Source: Erythrobacter sp.
Lineage (GTDB): Bacteria; Pseudomonadota; Alphaproteobacteria; Sphingomonadales; Sphingomonadaceae
Direction: 5' to 3'
NCBI GenBank assembly: GCA_027311945.1
Contig: DAICXZ010000005.1
Location: forward strand, 24,113-88,112
DNA: 64,000 nt
This document shows, piece after piece, positions 27,029-35,626 of the stretch. The notes under the pieces are model-generated. The model did not search any database, was not told where the DNA came from, and saw only the letters and a program-made list of their open reading frames with translations. The stretch's first letter is position 1. Each line of letters begins with the position of its first letter. The position numbers were made by a program, and so were the translations under genes.

Positions 27029-27955
27029 TCAGCCGGCCACTGCCGCGGCCACTTCCGCCGCGAAGTCGGTCTCTTCCTTCTCGATGCCTTCGCCGAGCTG
27101 GAAGCGGACATAGTCCTTCAGCACGATCGAGGTGCCGGCTTCCTTGCCAGCCTTGGCCACGACATCAGCGATGGGCGTCTTGTTGTCCATCACGAAGACC
27201 TGGCTCAGCAGGGCATTTTCCTTGGCATACTTGGCCACGGCGCCATCGACCATCTTGGCCTGCACTTCGGCCGGCTTGCCGCTCTCGGCAGCCTTTTCTG
27301 CCGCAATCTTGCGCTCACGATCGATCACCTCGGCATCGAGGCCTTCGGCGTTCAGCGCCTGCGGGAAAGCAGCGGCGATGTGCATAGCAAGCTGCTTGCC
27401 GAGCGGCTCGAGCACGTCGGCACCGGCCTCGCTCTCGAGCGCGACCAGCACGCCGATCTTGCCGAGGTTCGGCGCAGCAGCGTTGTGCATGTAGGGAACG
27501 ATCAGGCCGTTCGACACAGCGACGCTCTTCATGCGGCGAACCTGCTGGTTCTCGCCGATGGTGGCAACGTTGTTGGTCAGCTTGTCGGCCACGGTGCCGC
27601 CGTCGGGATAGGCAGCAGCCTTCAGCGCCTCGACATCATCGCCCTCGACACCCAGAGCAACCTCGGTGGTCTTGCGGACGAAGTCCTGGAACTGGTCGTT
27701 CTTGGCGACGAAGTCGGTTTCCGAGTTAACCTCGACCGCCACGCCCTTGGTGCCTGCGACGGCCACGCCGACGAGACCCTCAGCCGCAGTACGGCTCGAC
27801 TTCTTCTGAACGGCGGCAAGACCCTTGGCGCGCAGCGCGTCGACCGCAGCTTCGATGTCGCCATTGGTCTCTTCGAGCGCCTTCTTGGCGTCCATCATGC
27901 CTGCGCCGGTCTTTTCGCGGAGCGCCTTCACGTCGCTTGCGGTAAATGCAGCCAT
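27029..27955 (-). CDS. tsf: Elongation factor Ts
   Basis: A 308-residue EF-Ts, the nucleotide exchange factor for EF-Tu. The N-terminal UBA-like region carries [16 protein letters not shown], and the core has SETDFVA and MHIAAA motifs. Length and order after rpsB are as usual. Downstream is a terminator, so pyrH must have its own promoter. Confidence 0.98.
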   Translation of the reverse strand: MAAFTASDVKALREKTGAGMMDAKKALEETNGDIEAAVDALRAKGLAAVQKKSSRTAAEGLVGVAVAGTKGVAVEVNSETDFVAKNDQFQDFVRKTTEVALGVEGDDVEALKAAAYPDGGTVADKLTNNVATIGENQQVRRMKSVAVSNGLIVPYMHNAAAPNLGKIGVLVALESEAGADVLEPLGKQLAMHIAAAFPQALNAEGLDAEVIDRERKIAAEKAAESGKPAEVQAKMVDGAVAKYAKENALLSQVFVMDNKTPIADVVAKAGKEAGTSIVLKDYVRFQLGEGIEKEETDFAAEVAAAVAG

Positions 27956-27982
27956 TGTTCTCTTCCTTTATTCTGTTCCGGT

Positions 27983-28009
27983 GGCGCCGGACTTGTTCTG
28001 GCCGGCGCC
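27983..28009 (-). terminator. Hairpin in the rpsB-tsf gap
   Basis: GGCGCCGG (27983-27990) and CCGGCGCC (28002-28009) form an eight-pair perfect stem with an 11-base loop. No T-tract follows on the minus strand. It may be a partial attenuator or an RNA processing/stability hairpin between the two messages. Confidence 0.5.
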
Positions 28010-28059
28010 TTGGAGTGCCTGTGTGACATGCCGCTTACATTCAGCGGCGCGCCTTGCGA

Positions 28060-28836
28060 TCAGGCGTCGGCAGCAGCCGGAGCTTCGGCGGCGACAGCCT
28101 CAGCGGGCGGCGCGTCCATGGCGCCGATGTCGGCACCCGAATCGACCACGCCCGCACCACGGCCGCTCGCCGCAGCAGCAGCAACGGCATCGCAGTAGAG
28201 ACGCACGGCGCGGCTGGCGTCGTCGTTGCCGGGGATCGGGAACGCGATGCCCGAGGGATCGACGTTGGTGTCAAGCACGGCCACGACCGGAATACCAAGC
28301 ACGTTGGCTTCCTTGATCGCGAGGTCTTCCTTGTTGGCGTCGATGACGAACATGACGTCGGGAACGCCGCCCATGTCGCGGATACCGCCGAGCGACAGCT
28401 CGAGCTTGTCACGCTCACGGGTGAGGTTGAGGATTTCCTTCTTCGTCAGGCCGGTAGTGTCGCCACCCAGCTGCTCTTCCAGCGTCTTCATGCGGCGGAT
28501 CGAGCCCGAAATGGTCTTCCAGTTGGTGAGCATGCCGCCCAGCCAGCGGTGGTTGACGAAGTGCTGGCCGCACGAACGGGCTGCCTGTGCGATCGGCTCG
28601 GCTGCCTGCCGCTTGGTGCCGACGAACAGCACCTTGCCGCCGGCGCGGGTGGTCGCCTGCACGAAGTCGAGCGCGCGCGCCATCAACGGCACGGTCTGCG
28701 ACAGGTCAATGATGTGAACACCGTTGCGGGCGCCGAAAATGTACGGCTTCATCCGCGGGTTCCAGCGGTGGGTCTGGTGGCCGAAGTGTGCGCCGGCCTC
28801 GATCAATTGCTGCATCGTGACGGTAGGAGCCGCCAT
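28060..28836 (-). CDS. rpsB: 30S ribosomal protein S2
   Basis: A 258-residue S2 with the usual N-terminal [21 protein letters not shown] segment, the RMKTLEEQ helix and a low-complexity Ala-rich tail after about 235. It heads the rpsB-tsf operon, with a GGAAAGGA ribosome site just upstream. Confidence 0.98.
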   Translation of the reverse strand: MAAPTVTMQQLIEAGAHFGHQTHRWNPRMKPYIFGARNGVHIIDLSQTVPLMARALDFVQATTRAGGKVLFVGTKRQAAEPIAQAARSCGQHFVNHRWLGGMLTNWKTISGSIRRMKTLEEQLGGDTTGLTKKEILNLTRERDKLELSLGGIRDMGGVPDVMFVIDANKEDLAIKEANVLGIPVVAVLDTNVDPSGIAFPIPGNDDASRAVRLYCDAVAAAAASGRGAGVVDSGADIGAMDAPPAEAVAAEAPAAADA

Positions 28837-29107
28837 AGGTAAATTCCTTTCCGGTTAAGCCTCTGGATAGCGGGGAACCGGACCCGGCAAAAAGCCGGAT
28901 GCGGCACCGGTGATGTGTGCCATCCATGTGGATTTGCTGAAAAACGCCCATGCGAGGGAATCGCATAGCCCGCTTCAACGCGGAGGCCTTTAACTGCCTT
29001 GCGAAAATTAATCCAGCCCCAACTGCACAAGCGCCACTTCCCGCGCTGGAACCAAGGCGATCTTCGCTATTTGTTCCAAAATGGCGGCAAAACCGCTTGA
29101 CGTGCTG
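28837..29107. other. Divergent intergenic region with the rpsB leader
   Basis: No gene is supported here. On the minus strand the rpsB leader has a CCGGC-T5-GCCGG hairpin and a purine-rich GGAAAGGA before the start. S2 leaders are autoregulatory in many bacteria, but I cannot match a named family. The other side leads into the SOS boxes. Confidence 0.5.
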
Positions 29108-29122
29108 GAACAAAAAAAGAAC
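29108..29122 (+). promoter_or_regulatory. LexA-type SOS box 1
   Basis: GAAC, seven A residues, GAAC: an exact GAAC-N7-GAAC direct repeat, the alphaproteobacterial LexA operator (GTTC-N7-GTTC on the other strand). A TTGACG at 29097-29102 could be the -35 of a promoter, so bound LexA would cover the spacer and -10. Confidence 0.75.
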
Positions 29123-29136
29123 AAGGGGCACATCGA

Positions 29137-29151
29137 GAACATTGCCGGAAC
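29137..29151 (+). promoter_or_regulatory. LexA-type SOS box 2
   Basis: GAAC-ATTGCCG-GAAC, a second exact GAAC-N7-GAAC repeat 29 bases after the first and 30 bases before the ATG at 29182. Two exact copies this close together are unlikely by chance. Confidence 0.75.
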
Positions 29152-29181
29152 ATCCGGCGATTCGCAACTAGGAAGACTACG

Positions 29182-29403
29182 ATGATCCTTGCTGTCGCTC
29201 TCTCGCTCTTTTTCGGTGCTCTGGCCGGTCTGTCACTGCTGGTGTGCTATCGCTCGGGTGCCGAAGGCCTTGTGCAATGGCGCAAGATCAGGGCGGAACT
29301 CGCGCTTATCGATCGGGCCGATCGGCCAGCGATTGCTCCACTTCGTCCACGCCCAGCGGTTTTCGCGCAGGTGGCCTGGCGGCTTCATCGCGATCGCGCC
29401 TGA
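29182..29403 (+). CDS. Small membrane protein, probably SOS-induced
   Basis: A 73-residue protein with one N-terminal membrane segment (about 2-23) and a basic, Arg-rich cytoplasmic or periplasmic tail. An AGGA ribosome site lies about nine bases before the ATG. I do not recognise the family. The two LexA-type boxes upstream suggest DNA-damage induction. In Caulobacter, small LexA-controlled membrane proteins such as SidA block division, so a checkpoint role is a reasonable guess by analogy only. The last 98 bases run antisense to the 3' end of pssA, so the true C-terminus deserves caution; the coding signal is strongest in the first 45 codons. Confidence 0.65.
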   Translation: MILAVALSLFFGALAGLSLLVCYRSGAEGLVQWRKIRAELALIDRADRPAIAPLRPRPAVFAQVAWRLHRDRA

Positions 29404-30235
29404 CCTTGGCGTAGCGCACGATACCCAGCGGCATCAGGGCGAGGTAAACCACGCAGATCAGTGCCAGCGTCCACCACGGCTCGCTCAGCAGCGCCGCAAA
29501 CATCAGGCCTGACAGGGCGATGGCAGGGATTCGCACGTCGGTGGACGGGCGCAGCGACTTCCAGCTCATGGTGGCGATGTTGCTGATCATCAGCACCGCT
29601 ATCGCCAGTGCCCAGACGCCGACCAATATCGGTTCGCGGAAGATCTCCAGACCACTGCTGAGCCACAGATAGAGCGGCAGGAACACCAGCCCCGCCCCAA
29701 CCGGTGCTGGAACGCCGGTAAGAAAGCCGGCAGACTTGTGGGGCTGCTCGTCGACATCGATCTGCGCATTGAACCGGGCGAGACGCAGGGCGCAACAGAT
29801 GGCAAAGGCCAATGCGGCGAACCATCCCATGCGGGGCAAGTCCTGCAACGACCACAAGAACAGCACCAGCGCGGGTGCCATCCCGAAGCTGAGCGAATCG
29901 GCCAGGCTGTCCAGCTCGGCACCGAATCGCGACTGCGCCTTCAACAGGCGCGCGATACGGCCGTCGATCCCGTCGAGCATCCCGGCGAGGATGATAGCGA
30001 ACAGAGTCTTTTCCCATTCGCCTTCGATCGCGAACCGGATTCCGGTAAGTCCCGAACACAGCGCCGCCGCAGTAATCGCATTGGGCAGCACTGCGCGCAT
30101 CGACAGCCCGCGCGGAGACAGGGAGCGCTGGGTCGTTTCGTCCTCGCTCGCCTTCGGGCCGAGCCAGGCCGGACCATGCGGCACCGGCCTGTCCTCAAGC
30201 GGCAGCTCGTTGCGGTCGAGATCTTCGTCGCTCAT
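29306..30235 (-). CDS. pssA: CDP-diacylglycerol-serine O-phosphatidyltransferase
   Basis: A 309-residue CDP-alcohol phosphotransferase that makes phosphatidylserine in the inner membrane. The catalytic pattern DG-x2-AR-x8-G-x3-D-x3-D is complete: Asp91, Gly92, Ala95, Arg96, Gly105, Asp109, Asp113. About eight membrane segments follow a 45-residue polar N-terminus. It lies ten bases downstream of psd, whose product is the next enzyme. Its 3' end overlaps the convergent small ORF. Confidence 0.95.
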   Translation of the reverse strand: MSDEDLDRNELPLEDRPVPHGPAWLGPKASEDETTQRSLSPRGLSMRAVLPNAITAAALCSGLTGIRFAIEGEWEKTLFAIILAGMLDGIDGRIARLLKAQSRFGAELDSLADSLSFGMAPALVLFLWSLQDLPRMGWFAALAFAICCALRLARFNAQIDVDEQPHKSAGFLTGVPAPVGAGLVFLPLYLWLSSGLEIFREPILVGVWALAIAVLMISNIATMSWKSLRPSTDVRIPAIALSGLMFAALLSEPWWTLALICVVYLALMPLGIVRYAKVRRDRDEAARPPARKPLGVDEVEQSLADRPDR

Positions 30236-30245
30236 GTATCCCCCA

Positions 30246-30998
30246 TCACTGGCTCACGCCTTCAATCAGGGCCATAGCGCCGACCTCGGCCAGGACAGTT
30301 TCGCCAGCGATCATCCGCTGGCCGGGCAGAACCTTCGGATCGGTCCCGGCAGGCAGATAGACATCCACCCGGCTACCGAACCGGATCAGCCCAACCCGCT
30401 GCCCCGCCGCAACGATATCGCCGGGTTTCACGAAAGGAACGATCCGCCGCGCCACGAGGCCCGCAATCTGCGTAAAGCCCACAGGAGCACCATCGGCCTT
30501 CTCGATCAGGATATGCTGCCGCTCGTTCTCTTCGCTCGCCTTGTCGAGATCGGCGTTAAGGAAGCGGCCCGGAACATAGACGATCCTGCGGATCGTGCCG
30601 CCAACGGGCGCGCGGTTGATGTGCACGTCGAACACCGACATGAAAATCGAGATCCGCGTGACCGGTTCGCTGCCAAGACCGGGACGCCCCTGCTCGTCGG
30701 GCCCCTGCAATTCGGCCGGCGGGGGAACCTGCGTGATCAGCGAGACCATGCCATCGGCCGGAGCCACGATCAGCCGGTCACCCTGCGGCACCACCCGTTC
30801 CGGATCGCGGAAGAACGCGAAGACGCCGCCCGTCAGCGCGAGCAGCGGCCAGCCGAGATATTCCCAGTCGATCAGGAACAGTACGATCATCGAGATGGCC
30901 AAGGCCAATAGCCCGAAGCGGCGCCCCTCCGGATGGACGGGCGGAAAGCTCCACTCGCCAATACCGCGCCCACGATTGTCTTTCAGTTCACCTGCCAT
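30246..30998 (-). CDS. psd: Phosphatidylserine decarboxylase
   Basis: A 250-residue decarboxylase that turns phosphatidylserine into phosphatidylethanolamine. It carries the self-cleavage site as RFGSR (Gly208-Ser209), which yields the pyruvoyl group, and the conserved VHINRAP at 125-131. One N-terminal membrane hairpin (about 28-63) anchors it. Size fits the short PSD subfamily common in alphaproteobacteria. It is cotranscribed with pssA. Confidence 0.95.
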   Translation of the reverse strand: MAGELKDNRGRGIGEWSFPPVHPEGRRFGLLALAISMIVLFLIDWEYLGWPLLALTGGVFAFFRDPERVVPQGDRLIVAPADGMVSLITQVPPPAELQGPDEQGRPGLGSEPVTRISIFMSVFDVHINRAPVGGTIRRIVYVPGRFLNADLDKASEENERQHILIEKADGAPVGFTQIAGLVARRIVPFVKPGDIVAAGQRVGLIRFGSRVDVYLPAGTDPKVLPGQRMIAGETVLAEVGAMALIEGVSQ

Positions 30999-31106
30999 CG
31001 GTGCAAGTTAGTGAATCCGACCTGAGCCTACAAGCGTAGCGGCAGGCTTATGCGCGGGTTTGCGGGGCCTGAGCGCTGTCGGGATCGAAGCTGTGGGTGG
31101 CGGCGG

Positions 31107-31192
31107 TGGTGGACAGGGCTGGATTCGAACCAGCGTACGCTTGCGCGGGCAGATTTACAGTCTGCTGCCTTTAACCACTCGGCCACCTGTCC
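31107..31192 (-). tRNA. tRNA-Tyr (GTA)
   Basis: An 86-base tRNA on the minus strand with acceptor GGACAGG/CCTGTCC, anticodon loop CTGTAAA (anticodon GTA), a long class II variable arm (CCGCGCAAGCG) and an encoded CCA at 31107-31109. Confidence 0.98.
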
Positions 31193-31340
31193 ACACAGAT
31201 GCCGGATGCAGGGCTTAAAACCTGCTGCGAAAGTGGCCCCGAAAACAGGGCCGCTCCGGCCGAGAGGCGCCCCTTTGGCGAAGCGCCGCTTGCCTGTCAA
31301 TGGTCACGCTGGCACTAGGCGCGCGAAAGTAGGACATGAA

Positions 31341-32138
31341 ATGGCAAAACAGTCAGAAAAACGAAATTTGCGCGGTCGCGCAGGACGCATGAAAGGTGGA
31401 CGCGGCTCTGGCCGTGCGAACAAGGGAGCCGTGCGCCTATGGGGGCGTCACGCGGTCGAAGCCGCCCTTCTCAACCCTGCACGCCAGCACCGCAAGCTCT
31501 GGGCCACACACGAGGGCATCGAAAGTCTGTCCGGCGATCTGCCGCCCGATTTCCCCCTCGAATATGCCGGCCCGGAAGACCTCGCCCGACTCGTCGCGCG
31601 CGATGCGCCGCATCAGGGGCTGGTGCTCGAATGCGAGCCGCTTGAGGACCTTCACCTCAGCGAGGTGCTCGACAGCGACGACAACCGACCGATTCTCGTG
31701 CTCGATCAGGTTACCGATCCGCACAATGTCGGGGCGATTCTCCGCTCGGCAGCGGCCTTCGATGCCGCCGCCATCGTCACCCAGGATCGCCATGCCCCGC
31801 TCGAAGGCGGAGTGCTGGCCAAGTCGGCCTCCGGCGCGCTGGAGAAGGTTCCGTGGGTGCGCGTGGTCAATTTGTCGCGCGCGCTAGAGGAGATTGCCGA
31901 GGCCGGATACTGGCGCATCGGTTTGACCGGAGAGGCCAGCGAAACGCTCGGCGAAGCCCTGCCCGCAGGCCCGGTCGCGCTGGTGCTCGGCGCGGAAGGC
32001 GAAGGCATGCGCGCCAATGTCGAGAGCCATTGCGACGCGCTCGCCAAGCTGCCGATCAGCGAGGCGATGGAAAGCCTCAACGTCTCGAACGCAGCCGCCA
32101 TCGCGCTCTATGCTATAGCCACACGCGCGGTGGACTGA
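31341..32138 (+). CDS. rlmB: 23S rRNA 2'-O-methyltransferase (RlmB/TrmH family)
   Basis: A 265-residue SpoU-family methyltransferase. The three knot motifs are clear: LDQVTDPHNVGAILRSA, LVLGAEGEGM and LPISEAMESLNVSNAAAI. A basic, disordered N-terminus (1-30) precedes the substrate-binding domain. RlmB methylates G2251 of 23S rRNA, but TrmH-type relatives modify tRNA, so the exact target is less sure. The frame is open across the antisense of tRNA-Tyr; ATG 31341 is the reasonable start. Confidence 0.9.
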   Translation: MAKQSEKRNLRGRAGRMKGGRGSGRANKGAVRLWGRHAVEAALLNPARQHRKLWATHEGIESLSGDLPPDFPLEYAGPEDLARLVARDAPHQGLVLECEPLEDLHLSEVLDSDDNRPILVLDQVTDPHNVGAILRSAAAFDAAAIVTQDRHAPLEGGVLAKSASGALEKVPWVRVVNLSRALEEIAEAGYWRIGLTGEASETLGEALPAGPVALVLGAEGEGMRANVESHCDALAKLPISEAMESLNVSNAAAIALYAIATRAVD

Positions 32139-32160
32139 ACGCAGGCCGCGCAAAGAAAAA

Positions 32161-32180
32161 GCCGTCCCGCAAGGGACGGC
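32161..32180. terminator. Bidirectional intrinsic terminator
   Basis: GCCGTCCC and GGGACGGC pair around a GCAA tetraloop, with five A residues before and TTAT after. It lies between convergent rlmB and the HU gene. Confidence 0.9.
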
Positions 32181-32222
32181 TTATCTTGCCAGCCGTGCAG
32201 GCTGGACAAAGATTGGATCGGT

Positions 32223-32495
32223 TTAGTTCACCGCATCCTTGAGGCCCTTGCCAGCCTTGAACTTGGGCTGGGTCGAAGCCTTGATCGTCATCGGCTCGCC
32301 GGTACGCGGATTGCGGCCGGTGGACGCCTTGCGCTTGGCCACAGAGAAAGTGCCAAAGCCGACGAGACGCACTTCGTCACCCTTCGACAGGGCACCGGTG
32401 ATAGTCTCAAATACACCTTCCACAGCCTTGGTGGCATCGCTCCGCGACAGGCCGCTGACATCAGCAACGGCACCGATCAATTCGTTCTTGTTCAT
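32223..32495 (-). CDS. hup: HU family DNA-binding protein
   Basis: A 90-residue nucleoid protein of the HU/IHF family. It begins MNKNELIGAVA, and the beta-arm holds GFGTFSVAKRKA and GRNPRTGE. Alpha/beta subtype cannot be told; a single HU gene is common in these bacteria. The frame extends to 32612 but ATG 32495 gives the exact family length. It lies downstream of lon, as hup does in many proteobacteria. Confidence 0.96.
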   Translation of the reverse strand: MNKNELIGAVADVSGLSRSDATKAVEGVFETITGALSKGDEVRLVGFGTFSVAKRKASTGRNPRTGEPMTIKASTQPKFKAGKGLKDAVN

Positions 32496-32723
32496 CTCGT
32501 TGGAAACCCCTCGTTCCAGTGTCCTAGCGGCAAGCCAAGAAGCGGATACAGACTCGCCGCGCTGGCGACGCAAGAGAGCGACTTTTCCCCCGAGTGTCAA
32601 AGGCAAAGCCACTCGAAGCGGCGCAATTCTGCGATAAATGGAAGGTTTAGGTAATCCAGCTTACCATTAATTACTGAACGAAACGCAGGCGTCGGAATTT
32701 GCAGCGCGCAAAACAAGCGATTC

Positions 32724-32755
32724 GCTGCGGCGCACCACGATCGGTGCACCGCAGC
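32724..32755 (-). terminator. Hairpin downstream of lon
   Basis: GCTGCGG (32724-32730) pairs with CCGCAGC (32749-32755), and inside it GCACC pairs with GGTGC after one mismatch. It begins just after the lon stop, but only a weak T-rich stretch follows. The remainder of 32496-32723 holds no gene; it should contain the hup promoter. Confidence 0.55.
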
Positions 32756-32761
32756 AAAATC

Positions 32762-35155
32762 TCAGTGCGCGGTCGGCGACGGCGGTGCGTCGCTACCGCC
32801 GGCGCCGGGCTGACTGGCCAGATCGTCTGCCTCGGTCCACTCGATGGGGGCCGGAATAGCGCTCAGTGCATGTTCGAGCACCTGATCGACGTGGCTGACC
32901 GGCACGATCTCAAGGCCTTCCTTCACGTTGTCCGGAATCTCGGCGAGATCTTTCTCGTTCTCCTCCGGGATCAGGACTTTCTTGATCCCGCCGCGCAGGG
33001 CCGCCAGCAGCTTTTCCTTCAGCCCGCCGATCGGCAGCACCCGGCCGCGCAACGTGACCTCGCCGGTCATCGCCACCTCGGGCCGCACGGTAATGCCCGT
33101 AAGGGTCGAAACGATCGAGGTGACCATGCCGATGCCAGCGCTCGGCCCGTCCTTGGGCACCGCGCCTTCGGGCAAGTGGATGTGGATGTTCTTGCGCGCG
33201 AAGACGCTGGGCTTGATGCCATAGGCAGGCGCCCGCGCCTTCACGAAACTGAAGGCCGCCGCGACGCTTTCGTTCATCACATCGCCCAGCTTGCCGGTGG
33301 TCTTCACCTCGCCCTTGCCCGGCGTGGTGACACTCTCGATGGTGAGCAGTTCGCCGCCGACCGAAGTCCAGGCCAGCCCCGTCACCGCGCCGACCTGCGC
33401 CTCGTCTTCCGACACGCCGTGCTTGAAGCGGCGCACGCCGGAGAAATCGGCAAGGTTTTCGGGCGTCACGGTGACGCTCTTGGTTTTGCCTTCGAGGATC
33501 TGGCGCAGCGCCTTGCGGCACAGCTTGGCGATCTCGCGTTCGAGCGTGCGCACGCCCGCCTCGCGGGTGTAGTAGCGGATCAGGTCGCGCAGGCCTTCTT
33601 CGGTGAGTGTGAACTCGCCCTTCTTGAGCCCGTGCGCCTCGATCTGCTTCGATACCAGATGCCGGGTCGCAATCTCGACCTTCTCGTCCTCGGTGTAGCC
33701 TTCCAGACGGATGATCTCCATCCGGTCAAGCAGAGGCTGCGGCAGGTTCAGCGAGTTGGCCGTGCAGACGAACATCACGTCGCTGAGATCGATATCGAGT
33801 TCGAGATAGTGATCCTGGAACTTCGCGTTCTGCTCAGGGTCGAGCACCTCAAGCAGAGCCGAGGCCGGATCGCCGCGGAAATCCTGGCCAAGCTTGTCGA
33901 TCTCATCGAGCAGGAACAGCGGGTTGCTGGCACCGGCCTTCCTGAGGTTCGACACGATCTTGCCCGGCATCGAGCCGATATAGGTGCGCCGGTGGCCGCG
34001 AATCTCGGCCTCATCGCGCACGCCGCCGAGCGACTGGCGGATAAACTCACGGCCCGTCGCCTTGGCGATCGACTTGCCGAGGCTGGTCTTGCCCACGCCG
34101 GGAGGGCCGACGAGGCACAGGATCGGACCTTTAAGCTTGTTGGTGCGCGCCTGCACCGCGAGATACTCGACGATCCGGTCTTTCACCTTGTCGAGCGCAT
34201 AGTGATCGGCATCGAGCACCTCCTGCGCCTTGGCGAGGTCCTTCTTCAGGCGGCTCTTCTTGCCCCACGGCAGGCCCAGCAGCACATCGAGATAGTTGCG
34301 CACGACAGTCGCCTCGGCGCTCATCGGCTGCATCGACTTGAGCTTCTTGAGTTCGGCTTCGGCCTTGGCCTTGGCTTCTTTCGACAGCTTCGTCTCGGCG
34401 ATCTGCTTGGTAAGTTCGGCGATCTCGTCGCCCTCCTCGCCTTCGCCACCGCCCAGCTCGCTCTGGATCGCCTTCAGCTGTTCGTTGAGATAGTATTCGC
34501 GCTGGGTCTTCTCCATCTGCCGCTTAACGCGGCCACGGATCTTGCGCTCGACCTGGAGGACCGAAAGCTCGCCCTCCATCACCGAGAACACCATCTCCAG
34601 CCGCTTCAGCACATCGGCCTCGGCGAGCAGCTGCTGCTTGCTATCGACCTTGGCGACAAGGCTTGCAGCGATGGCATCGGCCAGCGCGCCCGCGTCCTCG
34701 ATGTCGCGCAGCTCGCCCTCGATCTCGTCGCTCAGCTTCTTGTTGTGGCGCGCATATTCGGCGAACTGATCAAGCGCCGAGCGCATCATCGCCGAAACTT
34801 CGCTGCCCGAGGCGGTCTGCTCCTCGATCACCACGGTCTGCGCCAGCACGTAGCCGTCGCTTTCGCGCATCTCGAGCATCCTGGCGCGCGCCTGCCCCTC
34901 GACCAGCACACGCACGGTGCCGTCGGGCAGTTTGAGCATTTGCTGGACCTGCGCGATCACGCCGATGTCGTAAAGATCGTCGGCCTCGGGATCATCGCAA
35001 TTGGGATCGAGCTGGGCGACCAGCAGGATGTCCTGATCGCCTGCCATAGCCGCTTCGAGCGCGGCGACCGACTTGTCGCGGCCCACGAACAGGGGCACGA
35101 CCATGCCGGGAAAGACGACTATGTCGCGTAAGGGAAGGAGAGGGAATGCGGTCAT
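32762..35155 (-). CDS. lon: ATP-dependent protease Lon
   Basis: A 797-residue LonA protease. The N-terminal LAN domain (about 1-200) is followed by a coiled coil, an AAA+ module with Walker [10 protein letters not shown] and the C-terminal Ser-Lys protease domain, with catalytic Ser672 (GPSAG) and Lys715 (KEKL). It degrades damaged and regulatory proteins in the cytoplasm. Length and domains are complete. Confidence 0.98.
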   Translation of the reverse strand: MTAFPLLPLRDIVVFPGMVVPLFVGRDKSVAALEAAMAGDQDILLVAQLDPNCDDPEADDLYDIGVIAQVQQMLKLPDGTVRVLVEGQARARMLEMRESDGYVLAQTVVIEEQTASGSEVSAMMRSALDQFAEYARHNKKLSDEIEGELRDIEDAGALADAIAASLVAKVDSKQQLLAEADVLKRLEMVFSVMEGELSVLQVERKIRGRVKRQMEKTQREYYLNEQLKAIQSELGGGEGEEGDEIAELTKQIAETKLSKEAKAKAEAELKKLKSMQPMSAEATVVRNYLDVLLGLPWGKKSRLKKDLAKAQEVLDADHYALDKVKDRIVEYLAVQARTNKLKGPILCLVGPPGVGKTSLGKSIAKATGREFIRQSLGGVRDEAEIRGHRRTYIGSMPGKIVSNLRKAGASNPLFLLDEIDKLGQDFRGDPASALLEVLDPEQNAKFQDHYLELDIDLSDVMFVCTANSLNLPQPLLDRMEIIRLEGYTEDEKVEIATRHLVSKQIEAHGLKKGEFTLTEEGLRDLIRYYTREAGVRTLEREIAKLCRKALRQILEGKTKSVTVTPENLADFSGVRRFKHGVSEDEAQVGAVTGLAWTSVGGELLTIESVTTPGKGEVKTTGKLGDVMNESVAAAFSFVKARAPAYGIKPSVFARKNIHIHLPEGAVPKDGPSAGIGMVTSIVSTLTGITVRPEVAMTGEVTLRGRVLPIGGLKEKLLAALRGGIKKVLIPEENEKDLAEIPDNVKEGLEIVPVSHVDQVLEHALSAIPAPIEWTEADDLASQPGAGGSDAPPSPTAH

Positions 35156-35268
35156 AAAAGGGTATCCGAAAGCTCTGTTTGCTCAAGGATATGGGGACGA
35201 CCGCCCGCCCCTGCAATGCGGCGAAAGGCCGGGGCTGTGGACGGAGCCGACAGCCACCGGCCAGCGCA

Positions 35269-35610
35269 CTACCCCATGCCGGGCAGGTTGAACCCCGGCG
35301 GCAGGCCGAGACCAGACTGCATTTCCTGCATCTGCTCGTTGGCGGCCCGGTCGGCCTTGTCGCGCGCATCGTTGAAGGCGGCGGTGACGAGATCTTCCAG
35401 AATCTGCTTCTCGCTCGGCACCATCAGGCTGTCATCGATGGCAACGCCGATGATGCGCCCACGCGCGCTGGCGCGGACCTTTACCAGACCGCCACCCGCA
35501 GCGCCCTCGACCTCGATGTTGTCGAGCTTCACCTGCGCATCGCTCATCTGCTGCTGGATCTTCTGCGCCGCTTCCTGAGCGGCCTTCATCATTTCTTCCA
35601 TGCTCTGCAT
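35269..35610 (-). CDS. ybaB: YbaB/EbfC family nucleoid-associated protein
   Basis: A 113-residue YbaB/EbfC protein that binds DNA as a dimer. It starts MQSMEEMMKAAQEAAQ and has the family's VKVRASARGRIIGVAIDDSL region. It lies 16 bases after dnaX, the usual dnaX-ybaB order. Confidence 0.94.
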   Translation of the reverse strand: MQSMEEMMKAAQEAAQKIQQQMSDAQVKLDNIEVEGAAGGGLVKVRASARGRIIGVAIDDSLMVPSEKQILEDLVTAAFNDARDKADRAANEQMQEMQSGLGLPPGFNLPGMG

Positions 35611-35626
35611 TCTTTACGTCCTCGTT

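Noticed and set aside
31050..31340. Upstream extension of rlmB across the tRNA-Tyr antisense
   Set aside because: The LDSNQRTLARADLQ-like segment is the antisense of tRNA-Tyr; the real start is ATG 31341.
32699..35131. 810-codon open frame on the plus strand opposite lon
   Set aside because: It is the mirror of lon codon usage in GC-rich DNA, has no domain, and lon is complete and certain.
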